Source of the DNA: PALSA-911 sp963839645
GTDB taxonomy: Bacteria; Pseudomonadota; Alphaproteobacteria; Acetobacterales; Acetobacteraceae
NCBI GenBank assembly: GCA_963839645.1
Contig: CAWIVZ010000008.1
Location: forward strand, 1,240,001-1,304,000
DNA length: 64,000 nt
Reading direction: 5' to 3'
Part shown: in pieces, positions 17,144 through 26,022 of the stretch
Position numbering within the stretch: position 1 is the first letter of the stretch
How the letters are laid out: every line of letters starts with the position of its first letter
Translations under genes and position numbers: made by a program
Notes under the pieces: model-generated
What the model was told of the DNA's origin: nothing
What the model saw: the letters and a program-made list of their open reading frames with translations, nothing else
Database searches by the model: none

Positions 17144-17377
17144 CTATTCGGGCGCCGAGGTTTGCAATGCCAGGGCGTGCAGTTCGCCGCCCATGCGTCC
17201 GCGCAGGGCGGCATAGACGATCTGGTGCTGCCTTACCCGCGAGATGCCGCGGAACTGCTCGGAAACCACAGTGGCGGCGTAGTGGTCGCCATCCCCCGCC
17301 AGATCCTCGATGGTCACCCGCGCATCGGGAAGCGCCGCCCGGATCAGGGCCTCGATCTCGCCAGCCGGCATCGCCAT
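17144..17377 (-). CDS. bolA: BolA family protein
   Basis: 77 aa from MAMPAGEIEALIRAALPDARV; an alternative upstream start at 17392 adds MGEDC. The BolA/IbaG core is visible as VTIEDLAGDGDHYAATVVSEQF and VRQHQIVYAALRGRMGGELHALAL, with the conserved histidines used for cluster binding. It partners with the following monothiol glutaredoxin. It begins about 24 bp after the purL stop. Confidence 0.93.
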   Translation of the reverse strand: MAMPAGEIEALIRAALPDARVTIEDLAGDGDHYAATVVSEQFRGISRVRQHQIVYAALRGRMGGELHALALQTSAPE

Positions 17378-17400
17378 GCAGTCTTCCCCCAAGCCTTGTT

Positions 17401-19617
17401 TCAGACGCTCCCGTCCATCCAGGACGGAAAGAACCGCTCATGCGCCGCGCGCAACCTGCTTATCGATATGGTTCCGCCATCGGGCAGTGTCAAATCCTGT
17501 CCGCCGGAAGTTCCGATGCGGATGGCGGGAATGCCGGCGGCCTCGGCCACGCGCAGCATCGTGGCGCTATCGGCCACCGCCAGCACGTAACGGCCCTGGT
17601 CCTCGCCGAACCAGTAGGCGTGACCGGGGATGTCGCGCGGGCCGGTGGACAGGCGCACGCCGGTATTGCCGGCCATCGCCATTTCGGCCACCGCCACCAG
17701 CAGGCCGCCATCGGACACGTCGTGGCAGGCGCGGACATTGCCAGCCAGGATTTGCGCGCGCACGAACTCCCCGGCTGCCTTCTCCGCCTTCAGATCCACC
17801 GGCGGCGGTGCGCCATCCTCCCGTCCCGTCATCTCGCGCAGCCACAGCGACTGACCAAGCCAGCCCACGGTGGCGCCGATCAGCACCAGATCGAGCCAGG
17901 GCGAGATGGCAATGCCCATCGACTGGCCGGCATCCTCCAGCACGCCCAGGCCGCCGATCGCCGGGGTCGGCAGAATGGCCCGGCCTTCGGTCTCGTTGTA
18001 CAGGCTGACATTGCCGCTCACGACCGGGAAATCCAACACCCGGCAGGCCTCCGACATGCCGCGGATGCAGGCGGCGAACTGGCCCATGATCTCCGGCTTT
18101 TCGGGATTGCCGAAATTCATGTTGTCGGTGATCGCCAAGGGCTTCGCGCCCACCGCGATCAGGTTGCGCCAGGCCTCCGCCACCGCCTGCATGCCGCCGG
18201 CTTCCGGGTCGGCCAGGCAGTAGCGCGGCGTGCAATCCGTGGTCAGCGCCAGCGCGCCCTTGTGCGGCTTGCCGTCATGCGCGTCGATCTTCACCACCGC
18301 CGCATCCGCCGCGCCCGGCCGCTTCACCGTCTGGCCGCCGACAGTGCTGTCGTACTGGTCCCATACCCAGGCGCGCGAACACAGATCGGGGCAGCCGATC
18401 AACTGCTCCAACGCCGCCGACAGCATCCAGCGGTTTTCCACCTTGGCCGGGTTCAGCACCGGCTGCTTCACCGTCTCCGTCGTCGGGCGGTGATACAGCG
18501 GCGCCTGATCGGCCAGCGGCGCCAGCGGGATATCGGCTTCCACCACGCCCTTGTGGCGCACCACGATCCGCCCGGTATCGGTCAGGTGGCCGATGACGGC
18601 GAAATCCAGGTCCCATTTTTCGAAAATCCCGCGCGCCAGATCCTGCCGGTCCGGGCGCAGCACCATCAGCATGCGCTCCTGGCTTTCCGACAACATCATC
18701 TCATAGGCGCTCATGCCGGTTTCGCGTTGCGGCACCTGGTCGAGGTCGAGCTCGATCCCGACGCCGCCCTTGCCCGCCATCTCCACCGAGGAACTGGTCA
18801 GTCCCGCAGCACCCATGTCCTGGATCGCCACGATGGCATCCGTCGCCATCAGCTCCAGGCAGGCCTCGATCAGCAGTTTTTCGGTGAAAGGATCGCCGAC
18901 CTGCACGGTCGGACGTTTCTCCTCGGAATCGGCTGCGAACTCGGCACTGGCCATGGTGGCGCCGTGAATGCCGTCCCGCCCCGTCTTGGAGCCGACATAC
19001 ACGACGGGATTGCCTACGCCGGCTGCCGCGCTCAGGAAGATCTTGTCCTTCGAGGCGATGCCCACAGTCATCGCGTTGACCAGCGGATTGCCGTCGTAGG
19101 ACGAATGGAAATTGATTTCCCCGCCCACCGTCGGCACACCGACGCAATTGCCGTAACCGCCGATGCCGCGCACCACGCCATCGACGATGCGCTTCGTGCG
19201 CGACGCTTCCGGCCGGCCGAAGCGCAAGGCGTTCAGGTTCGCGATCGGCCGCGCGCCCATCGTGAACACATCGCGCAGAATGCCGCCGACGCCGGTCGCC
19301 GCGCCCTGGTAGGGTTCGATGAAGCTCGGGTGGTTGTGGCTCTCCATCTTGAAGACCGCCGCCAGCCCCTCGCCGATATCCACCACGCCGGCGTTCTCGC
19401 CGGGACCGTGGATCACCCAGGGGGCCGTCGTCGGCAATTGCTTCAGCCAGACGCGGGAGGATTTGTACGAGCAATGCTCGGACCACATGACGCTGAACAC
19501 GCCAAGCTCGGTCAGGCTGGGGGCGCGACCCATGATGTCCAGCACCCGGGCATATTCCTCGGCGGACAGGCCGAATTCCTGCGCGAGGGCCTGATTGACG
19601 TCGCGGATCATGTTCAT
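17401..19617 (-). CDS. purL: Phosphoribosylformylglycinamidine synthase subunit PurL (small type)
   Basis: 738 aa from MNMIRDVNQALAQEFGLSAEEY. It is the ATP-dependent FGAR-to-FGAM subunit used with PurS and PurQ. Landmarks are MWSEHCSYKSSRVWLKQLPT, the NHPSFIEPYQGAATGVGG nucleotide site, GDPFTEKLLIEACLE, and the C-terminal DVSDGGLLVAVAEMA. The length is that of the short PurL that needs separate PurS/PurQ. Its start overlaps the purQ stop (ATGA). Confidence 0.97.
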   Translation of the reverse strand: MNMIRDVNQALAQEFGLSAEEYARVLDIMGRAPSLTELGVFSVMWSEHCSYKSSRVWLKQLPTTAPWVIHGPGENAGVVDIGEGLAAVFKMESHNHPSFIEPYQGAATGVGGILRDVFTMGARPIANLNALRFGRPEASRTKRIVDGVVRGIGGYGNCVGVPTVGGEINFHSSYDGNPLVNAMTVGIASKDKIFLSAAAGVGNPVVYVGSKTGRDGIHGATMASAEFAADSEEKRPTVQVGDPFTEKLLIEACLELMATDAIVAIQDMGAAGLTSSSVEMAGKGGVGIELDLDQVPQRETGMSAYEMMLSESQERMLMVLRPDRQDLARGIFEKWDLDFAVIGHLTDTGRIVVRHKGVVEADIPLAPLADQAPLYHRPTTETVKQPVLNPAKVENRWMLSAALEQLIGCPDLCSRAWVWDQYDSTVGGQTVKRPGAADAAVVKIDAHDGKPHKGALALTTDCTPRYCLADPEAGGMQAVAEAWRNLIAVGAKPLAITDNMNFGNPEKPEIMGQFAACIRGMSEACRVLDFPVVSGNVSLYNETEGRAILPTPAIGGLGVLEDAGQSMGIAISPWLDLVLIGATVGWLGQSLWLREMTGREDGAPPPVDLKAEKAAGEFVRAQILAGNVRACHDVSDGGLLVAVAEMAMAGNTGVRLSTGPRDIPGHAYWFGEDQGRYVLAVADSATMLRVAEAAGIPAIRIGTSGGQDLTLPDGGTISISRLRAAHERFFPSWMDGSV

Positions 19618-20318
19618 GCGATCCCAAACGGGGTCAGGGCGGCGGCCAGGCCGTCGAACAGCGGCTTGCCGTCGATGCCGCCCATCAGCGGGTCCACCAG
19701 ATCCTCGGGATGCGGCATCAGGCCGAGCACGCGCAGGTTCGGGCTGTAGATGCCGGCGATGTTGCGCTGGGAGCCATTGCGGTTCGCCTCCGGGCTGATG
19801 ACGCCATTGGCGGTGGCGTAGCGAAACGCCACCAGCCCCTCGCCTTCCAGCCGATCCAGGGTTTCGGTGTCGGCGAAGTAATTGCCATCGCCATGGGCCA
19901 ACGGCGCGCGGAACACCTCGCCGCGGCGGTACCGGCTGGCGTAGATGGTGTCGGCGCGCTCCACCCGTAAGGTGCAATCCATCGACAGGAAGCGCAGCGA
20001 GGCATTGCGCAGCAGCACCCCCGGCAACATCCCCGCCTCGGTCAGGATCTGGAAGCCGTTGCAGACGCCCAGCACGTAGCCGCCGTCCTGCGCGAACTGC
20101 CGGACCGCGGCCATCACCGGGGAATGCGCCGCCATCGCGCCGGCGCGCAGATGGTCGCCGTAGCTGAACCCGCCGGGCAGCACGACAAGGTCGAGGCCCG
20201 ACAGGTCGGTTTCCTTGTGCCAGACCATGCGCGGCTTGCCGCCGCAGGCGGCTTCCAACGCGATCGCCATGTCGCGCTCGCGGTTGATCCCTGGAAAGAC
20301 GACGATCCCGGCTTTCAT
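19614..20318 (-). CDS. purQ: Phosphoribosylformylglycinamidine synthase subunit PurQ
   Basis: 234 aa class I glutamine amidotransferase that feeds ammonia to PurL. The nucleophile is C86 in LGVCNGFQILTEAGML. GGFSYGDHLRAGAMAA and the C-terminal HPEDLVDP (catalytic His, Glu) are present. It lies between purS and purL with a 4-bp overlap to purL and a 2-bp gap from purS. Confidence 0.97.
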   Translation of the reverse strand: MKAGIVVFPGINRERDMAIALEAACGGKPRMVWHKETDLSGLDLVVLPGGFSYGDHLRAGAMAAHSPVMAAVRQFAQDGGYVLGVCNGFQILTEAGMLPGVLLRNASLRFLSMDCTLRVERADTIYASRYRRGEVFRAPLAHGDGNYFADTETLDRLEGEGLVAFRYATANGVISPEANRNGSQRNIAGIYSPNLRVLGLMPHPEDLVDPLMGGIDGKPLFDGLAAALTPFGIA

Positions 20319-20320
20319 GC

Positions 20321-20566
20321 TTACTCGGCCACCACGACGGAAAACCCTTCGATCACGGTATTGGCCAGCAGCTTGCGGGCCATGTCTTCCGCCAACGCCT
20401 GAGCCTTGGCGCGGTCTGGCTCGGCCAACTCCAATTCGAACACCTTGCCCGCGCGCACTTCGCCGACGCCGGCGAAGCCGAGCGTGGACAGCGCATGGCC
20501 GATCGCCTTGCCCTGCGGGTCCAGCACGCCCGCCTTCAACATCACGGTTACGACAGCCTTCGTCAC
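20321..20566 (-). CDS. purS: Phosphoribosylformylglycinamidine synthase subunit PurS
   Basis: 81 aa, GTG start (VTKAVVTVMLKAGVLDPQGKAI). It is a small dimeric scaffold that joins PurL and PurQ. Typical features are GVLDPQGKAIGHALSTLGF and the C-terminal NTVIEGFSVVV. The GTG overlaps the purC stop (GTGA), a strong coupling arrangement. Confidence 0.95.
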   Translation of the reverse strand: MTKAVVTVMLKAGVLDPQGKAIGHALSTLGFAGVGEVRAGKVFELELAEPDRAKAQALAEDMARKLLANTVIEGFSVVVAE

Positions 20567-21328
20567 TGCATGATCTCCGGGCCCTTCATGTCGCGCGAAC
20601 CGGCCTCAGGCAGGATGCCGAGCCGCTTGGCCACTTCCTGATACGCTTCCTCGACCTTGCCCATGTCGCGGCGGAAGCGGTCCTTGTCCATCTTCTCGTT
20701 GGTCTTGGAGTCCCACAGGCGGCAATTATCCGGGCTGATCTCATCGGCCAGCACGATGCGCATATCCTCGTTTTCCCACAACCGGCCGAATTCCAGCTTG
20801 AAATCCACCAGCGTGATGCCGACGCCGAGGAACAGCCCGGTCAGGAAATCGTTGATCCGCAGCGTCAGCGCGACGATGTCGTCCATGTCCTGCGTCGCGG
20901 CCCAGCCGAACGCGGTGATGTGCTCCTCGGCCACCATCGGGTCCTGCAGGGCGTCGTTCTTGTAGTAGGTACTCGATGATCGAGCGCGGCAGGCGGGTGC
21001 CCTCGGGGATGCCGAGCCGGGTGGACAGGCTGCCGGCGGCGACATTGCGCACAACGATCTCAAGCGGGATGATCTCCACCTCACGGATCAGCTGCTCGCG
21101 CATGTTCAGCCGGCGCACGAAATGCGTGGGGATGCCGATCTCCGCCAGGCGCAGCATCAGGTATTCGCTGATGCGGTTGTTCAGCACGCCCTTGCCGGTG
21201 ATGGTGCCCTTCTTCTGGGCATTGAAGGCGGTGGCGTCGTCCTTGAAATACTGCACGAGCGTGCCGGGTTCCGGCCCCTCGAACAGGATCTTCGCCTTTC
21301 CTTCGTATAGCTGGCGGCGGCGGGCCAT
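20563..21328 (-). CDS. purC: SAICAR synthetase (frameshifted near 20969)
   Basis: It ligates aspartate to CAIR in purine synthesis. The N-terminal half starts MARRRQLYEGKAKILFEGPEPG and contains GKGVLNNRISEYLM and RNVAAGSLSTRLGIPEG. The C-terminal half contains EEHITAFGWAATQDMDD and FKLEFGRLWENEDMRIVLADEISPD. The two are in adjacent frames. One extra base at 20968-20970, inside what should read IIEYYYKNDAL, accounts for the break. Corrected length is 254 aa. It heads the purCSQL operon, with AGGGGAAAC as ribosome-binding site. The loss would be expected to cause purine auxotrophy, so a sequence error is likely. Confidence 0.9.
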
Positions 21329-21456
21329 AACGTTTCCCCTAGCGCGGTTCCCGCACGGAGTGCACGGGGCGCAGAAATGCTTCACGCCCCCGGACGAGGG
21401 CGGCCCGGCGGCATATAGCAGCCCGCACGCCGGCCCGCCACGTCCGCCACGCAGGG

Positions 21457-21477
21457 AAGCCCTTCGATTATGGGCTT
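21457..21477 (-). terminator. Hairpin after the NRDE gene
   Basis: An inverted repeat AAGCCC (21457-21462) with GGGCTT (21472-21477) lies a few bases beyond the NRDE stop on the minus strand. No T-run follows, so it may be a weak or Rho-assisted terminator before the purC promoter region. The remaining 21329-21456 holds nothing else I can identify. Confidence 0.35.
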
Positions 21478-21480
21478 TCG

Positions 21481-22218
21481 CTAGTCCGTCACGTCCTCCT
21501 TCTGGCCGACCGGCAGGAAATCGGCCGCATGCGGCGCTCCGGCGGCAAACAGCCACTCCGCCGGCCCGGCCGAGGGCAACGCCAGCAGCGACGAGGAAAC
21601 CGTGCCGAATCCGCCGCGCGGCAGAACGTTGATCTGCTCGCCCGCCTCGCCCGAGCGGTCCGCCAGAATCGCGCGCCAGGCCGCCCAATCCGCCGGCGTG
21701 TCGGGAACCGCCTCAGCAAAGCGGTGCAGATGCCGGGCCACGCGCGGGCTTTCCGGATCATCCACGTCATGGGCGGTCACCATGTGGCAGCCGGGATCGA
21801 GCTTTTGCCACTCCATCCGCCCAGCGCCGAGGCCGCGCAGGAAGATCGCCCCGCTGCGATCCGCCAGCACCAGGTTGAAGCTGCGCCAAAGTGCTGCGTC
21901 CAGCAGCGACAACGCCTCGGCCGCCGCCTTGGCGGTGGGTTCCGCCAGCGCGCGCAACGGCAGCTCGCCGCGCGAGAGCTTGCCCGGCGCCGGTCCCAGG
22001 CTGCCCTGCCGGTTCAGCACCGCGGCCACCACGCCATGCCGGTTCATCCCCATCCAGGTCCCCCCGCCTGAACGGTCCCGTCCGGCGACCACGCCTGGAT
22101 ATTCCGGCCAGTATTCCCCCGGCGGATCCCAGGCGCGGGCCAACTGCTCATCGCGGTTGGCGGCAAGCATCAGCGGCCAGGAATGGCCAGGACGGACAAG
22201 GACGACGACGGTGCACAT
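21481..22218 (-). CDS. NRDE (TANGO2-like) family protein
   Basis: 245 aa. The N-terminal MCTVVVLVRPGHSWPLMLAANRDE carries both the Cys2 and the NRDE motif that define the family, with GGTWMGMNRHGVVAAVLNRQG following. Eukaryotic TANGO2 has been linked to haem or lipid handling; bacterial roles are not established. It starts 10 bp after the stop of the toxin gene, so it may be on the toxin-antitoxin transcript. Confidence 0.85.
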   Translation of the reverse strand: MCTVVVLVRPGHSWPLMLAANRDEQLARAWDPPGEYWPEYPGVVAGRDRSGGGTWMGMNRHGVVAAVLNRQGSLGPAPGKLSRGELPLRALAEPTAKAAAEALSLLDAALWRSFNLVLADRSGAIFLRGLGAGRMEWQKLDPGCHMVTAHDVDDPESPRVARHLHRFAEAVPDTPADWAAWRAILADRSGEAGEQINVLPRGGFGTVSSSLLALPSAGPAEWLFAAGAPHAADFLPVGQKEDVTD

Positions 22219-22227
22219 GCGGGCTGC

Positions 22228-22665
22228 TCAAGCTGGACGAAACACGGCCCGCAGCTTCCTCGCCCCGCGCAAGTCATGCAACCGGACGAACACCTGTTTC
22301 ATGAAGGCCGGCGGCAAAGCGCCGTAAACGAACTCACCCGGCGCCGCCCGCGAAACGGGCCGCAAATCCGGGCCTGGCCACACGAAGCGGTTGAGCTCGG
22401 CACAAACGAGCCAGGAACGCTGGTCGTCCAGACCGAGTAAACGCTTCACCGTCGCTGGGATTTCAATGGCATCCATCGGGTCAACCGGCGCGGAATGCGT
22501 GATGGCAGCCACCGTCACCACCACGTCGCCCGCCTCGGTCCGGCTGGCGATCACCACCGCGCACGGCCGATCCTTGCCGCCCTCTTCCTGCCCCGCCTCA
22601 TACTCGGCATGCCAGAGGTAGCTGTAGCCGATGACAAGCCCGGAGCGCGGATCCGGCAGAGACAC
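22228..22665 (-). CDS. PemK/MazF-like toxin of a type II toxin-antitoxin pair
   Basis: 145 aa. GYSYLWHAEYEAGQEEGGKDRPCAVVIAS matches the N-terminal strand and loop of PemK-like proteins. VTVAAITHSAP, and WLVCAELNRFVWPGPDLRP near the C-terminus, fit the family's core. Toxins of this fold are usually ribosome-independent mRNA endoribonucleases, but I did not verify catalytic residues. It follows the antitoxin with a 7-bp gap. Confidence 0.75.
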   Translation of the reverse strand: MSLPDPRSGLVIGYSYLWHAEYEAGQEEGGKDRPCAVVIASRTEAGDVVVTVAAITHSAPVDPMDAIEIPATVKRLLGLDDQRSWLVCAELNRFVWPGPDLRPVSRAAPGEFVYGALPPAFMKQVFVRLHDLRGARKLRAVFRPA

Positions 22666-22672
22666 GCCAGGT

Positions 22673-22918
22673 TTACGGTTTCGCCTCTTGCGCCAGGAGT
22701 TTCTGCTGCTCCTGCGCGATGGCCTGCCAATCTTCCTCCGGCAAATCCTCGATCCGATAAGGACGGCGGCGACGACGGGTAAGGCGCCGGTATTCCTCGG
22801 CCGAAATCAGCACCGTTTCCTCCCGCCCATGCGACGTAATCACCACCGGCTCGCGCTGGGCGATACTCTGGAACTGGCCGACTTTTTTGCTGTATTCCGA
22901 GGCGGTAACGACGGGCAT
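22673..22918 (-). CDS. Phd/YefM-family antitoxin
   Basis: 81 aa. MPVVTASEYSKKVGQFQSIAQREPVVITSHGREETVLIS is the Phd/YefM DNA-binding dimer fold. The C-terminal half (RRRRPYRIEDLPEEDWQAIAQEQQ) is charged and likely disordered until it wraps the toxin. It is encoded first, as usual for these modules, and begins 11 bp after a perfect palindrome suited to autoregulation. Confidence 0.85.
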   Translation of the reverse strand: MPVVTASEYSKKVGQFQSIAQREPVVITSHGREETVLISAEEYRRLTRRRRRPYRIEDLPEEDWQAIAQEQQKLLAQEAKP

Positions 22919-22929
22919 GGCATAACTCC

Positions 22930-22945
22930 TATATTCCGGAATATA
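22930..22945. promoter_or_regulatory. Palindromic operator of the toxin-antitoxin operon
   Basis: TATATTCCGGAATATA, a perfect 16-bp palindrome, lies 11 bp upstream of the antitoxin start and is embedded in a short AT-rich stretch. A partial half-site (TTTTCCGGA) follows about 6 bp further upstream. Position and symmetry fit Phd-type autorepression; binding itself is inference. Confidence 0.6.
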
Positions 22946-22985
22946 CGGATTTTCCGGACGCGGCGCAATCAATATCCTTTTCGGA

Positions 22986-24353
22986 TCACGCCGCCCGCGA
23001 CAGCGCCGCCGGCCCCGCCTCACCGAACACCCGGACAAACAGACGGTCCAACTCCTTCAGATGCGCCCGCGCATCCATCGCGCGGTCGAGCTCCGCCTCC
23101 GCCACCCGCCCCGATACTTCGGGGTCGGCCAGCAGGTTGGTGCGGAAATCCTTCGCGTCCGCATGGCCCAGCTTCGTCCAGGTCGCCATCGCGTTGCGCT
23201 GCACGATCCGGTAGGCGTCCTCGCGCAAAATCCCCGCGCGGGTCAGGCACAGCAGCACCTCGCCCGAATGCACCACCCCGCCCAGGCTCTCCAGGTTGGC
23301 CAGCATCTGCTCGGGATATACCGTCAGCTTCTCCATCATCCCGGCCAGCCGCCCCAGCGCGAAATCCAGCGCCGATCGTCGCATCCGGCGCGATCACCCG
23401 CTCCACCGAGGAATGGCTGATGTCGCGCTCGTGCCACAGCGCCACGTTCTCCAGCGCCGGCACCACCGCGGAGCGCACCACCCGCGCCAGCCCGGTCAGG
23501 TTCTCGCTCAGCACCGGGTTGCGCTTGTGCGGCATCGCCGAGCTGCCCTTCTGGCCGGCGTGGAAGAACTCCTCCGCCTCCCGCACCTCGGAGCGCTGCA
23601 GATGCCGCACCTCCACGGCCAGCCGCTCGATCCCGCTCGCGACCACGCCCAGCGCGCAGAAGAACGCCGCATGCCGGTCGCGCGGGATCACCTGGGTGGA
23701 GACCGGCTCGACCGCCAGGCCGAGCTTCTCCGCCATGTATTCCTCCACCCGCGGATCGAGATGGGCGAAGGTGCCGACGGCACCGGAGACCATCGCCACC
23801 GCCACTTCGGCCCGCGCCGCCACCAGGCGCGCGCGGTTGCGGGCGAACTCGGCGTAATGCCCGGCCAGTTTCAGCCCGAAACTGGTCGGCTCCGCATGAA
23901 TGGCGTGGCTGCGGCCGATGGTCAGGGTGTGCTTATGCTCGAAAGCGCGGGTTTTCAGCGCCGCCAGCACCGCGTCCACATCCGCGATCAGCAGGTCGGC
24001 GGCCTGAGTCAAGCTGGACCGAGAAGCAGGTGTCCAGCACGTCGGAGCTGGTCATGCCCTGGTGCACGAAGCGCGAATTCCGCCCCGATCCCCTCGGCCA
24101 GCCAGGTCAGGAAGGCGATCACGTCGTGGCGGGTTTCCCGCTCGATCTCGTCGATCCGGTCGAGATCGGCCTGGGTGATCACCCGTACCTTCTCCGCCCC
24201 CTTCTCACGGATGATCCGCGCCGCGTCCTTCGGGATGTCTCCGAGTTCCGCCATCGCCTCGCAGGCCAGCGCCTCGATCTCGAACCAGATGCGGAACCGG
24301 TTCTCGGGCGCCCAGATCGCGGCCATTTCGGGTCTGCTGTAGCGGGGGACCAT
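22986..24353 (-). CDS. purB: Adenylosuccinate lyase (three single-base frameshifts)
   Basis: It acts twice in purine synthesis (SAICAR cleavage, adenylosuccinate cleavage). The N-terminus is MVPRYSRPEMAAIWAPENRFRIWFEIE. The middle block has TIGRSHAIHAEPTSFGLKLAGH, the signature is GSSAMPHKRNPVLSENL, and the C-terminus is LDRLFVRVFGEAGPAALSRAA. The three blocks are in different frames. Extra bases near 24072 (GAEF|RFVH), 24012 (SVQL|TQAA) and 23373 (PDATI|ALDF) restore one protein of about 454 aa. All catalytic segments are otherwise intact, so errors are likelier than decay. It is divergent from terC. Confidence 0.9.
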
Positions 24354-24540
24354 CGCATCCATCCTATCGAAGAGGCACGCGGCGCGTGCCGGCGGGGACA
24401 ATCTGGCGGTTATTTCATGCGGCTACGGCTTCTTCCCGCATACCAAGCCAGCTAGACAGGGCAGCTAGAACGGCTCGCCCGCGGTAGCAAGGGCGTTCCG
24501 CTCAACCCTAGCCTCCAAATGCCGCCGGGAGACAGCTTCG

Positions 24541-25179
24541 ATGGACATGGCCACCCTGCTCGCGCATCTGCAAGCCGACTGGCACGCGCTGGTGCAGGTG
24601 CTGATGATCGACATCGCCCTGGCCGGCGACAACGCCATCGTTGTCGGCATCGCCGTGGCCGGATTGCCGGAAAAGCAGAAGCGGCTCGCCATATTCTGGG
24701 GCATCGCCGGCGCCACCGTGCTGCGCATCGCGCTGGGCGCCATCACCATCCAGCTGCTGGCGATCATCGGCGTTCTGCTCGCCGGCGGCCTTCTGCTGCT
24801 GTGGGTGTGCTGGAAGATGTACCGCGAACTGCGCCGCCCGACGGAGGGCCATCACGGCGCAGCGGCAATGCCCAAGACCCTGGGCCAGGCCATGGTGCAA
24901 ATCATCCTGGCCGACATTTCCATGAGCCTGGACAACGTGCTCGCCGTTGCCGGCGCAGCCGGGGAGAGCCTGTGGGTGCTGGTGGTTGGCCTGACGATCT
25001 CGGTCGCTCTGATGGGCCTGGCCGCCGGCCTGATCGCCCGGCTGCTGGAACGTTACCGTTGGATCGCCTGGATCGGCCTGGTAATCGTGCTCTATATCGC
25101 GTTGAAGATGATCTGGGAGGGCGGGCACGAGGTGCACAACGCCATGCCGTCCGGCCTGCTCAGCCGCTGGCACTGGTAG
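24541..25179 (+). CDS. TerC family integral membrane protein (YjbE type)
   Basis: 212 aa, seven predicted TM helices. The two metal-binding membrane motifs are DIALAGDNAIVVG (residues 23-35) and DISMSLDNVLAVAG (about 125-138). The family exports or handles metals such as Mn(II), often with secreted-protein metalation. A MATLL start two codons later is possible. Its 178-bp leader was checked for the Mn-sensing yybP-ykoY riboswitch common to terC-like genes, and no convincing match was seen. Confidence 0.88.
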   Translation: MDMATLLAHLQADWHALVQVLMIDIALAGDNAIVVGIAVAGLPEKQKRLAIFWGIAGATVLRIALGAITIQLLAIIGVLLAGGLLLLWVCWKMYRELRRPTEGHHGAAAMPKTLGQAMVQIILADISMSLDNVLAVAGAAGESLWVLVVGLTISVALMGLAAGLIARLLERYRWIAWIGLVIVLYIALKMIWEGGHEVHNAMPSGLLSRWHW

Positions 25180-25208
25180 CGGCCGGCCAGACCACAGCAG
25201 GCATTCGA

Positions 25209-25979
25209 CTACAGCAGCCCTTCGCGGCGAAAACTGAGCCACTTTCCGTTGCCCACGATCACATGGTCGTGCAACACGATCGACAGCGCCGCCGCCGCCA
25301 TCTTCACCTCCCGCGTCATCGCGATGTCCTCCTCGGACGGGGTTGGATCGCCGCTCGGGTGGTTGTGCACCAGGATCAGCGCGGTGGCGTGCAGTTCCAG
25401 CGAGCGCTTCACCACTTCCCGCGGATATACCGGCGTATGGTTCACCGTGCCGCGAGCCTGCGCCTCGTCCGCCACCAGGCGGTTGCGGTTGTCCAGGAAC
25501 AGCACCCGGAACTGCTCGATCTTCTCGCGCGCCAGCACCGCGTTCAGATAGGACATCAGCCGGTCCCAATTGTTCAGCACCGGCCGGTTCAGCACCTCCG
25601 CGCGCGCCAGGCGCAAAGCTCCGGCCTGCACCAGCTTCAACGCCGCCGTGCCGGCCTCGCCCAGCCCCTCCACCCCGCGCAGATCCTGCACCGGGGCGGC
25701 AATGGCGGCGGCGAAGCTGCCGAAGCGATCCAGCAGCAGCCGGGCGATCGGCTTGGTGTCGCGCCTGGGCAGGGCCAGGAACAGGATCATCTCCAGCATC
25801 TCATGATCCGCCAGCGCATCCGGCCCCGCCGTCAGCAGCCGCAGCCGCATGCGGGCACGATGCCCCTCGGCGCCCAAGGCCGCGGGCTGCGAAACGCTCA
25901 GCTCCGCCGAAGACTCAAGCATCTCCAGCAGTCCAAGAGCGTCGGAAAACCCCTGCGCGGCGCGTTTTGGCTTTGGCAT
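25209..25979 (-). CDS. radC: RadC family JAB/MPN protein
   Basis: 256 aa. The N-terminal helix-hairpin-helix part (DLRGVEGLGEAGTAALKLVQA) is followed by the MPN domain with Glu in VLFLDNRNRLVADE and the JAMM-type LVHNHPSGDPTPSEED. Despite the name, no DNA-repair role is proven for the family. It begins 43 bp after map in the same direction and is likely co-transcribed. Confidence 0.93.
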   Translation of the reverse strand: MPKPKRAAQGFSDALGLLEMLESSAELSVSQPAALGAEGHRARMRLRLLTAGPDALADHEMLEMILFLALPRRDTKPIARLLLDRFGSFAAAIAAPVQDLRGVEGLGEAGTAALKLVQAGALRLARAEVLNRPVLNNWDRLMSYLNAVLAREKIEQFRVLFLDNRNRLVADEAQARGTVNHTPVYPREVVKRSLELHATALILVHNHPSGDPTPSEEDIAMTREVKMAAAALSIVLHDHVIVGNGKWLSFRREGLL

Positions 25980-26022
25980 GCCCTCTCAGGCTGCCACAAT
26001 CCCAGGCTGCAGGAAAGCTCAA

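Noticed and set aside
24363..24540. Possible yybP-ykoY Mn riboswitch before the terC-like gene
   Set aside because: The gene family is often so regulated and GGGGAC/GGGAGAC fragments are present, but I could not draw the conserved paired core, so no feature was called.
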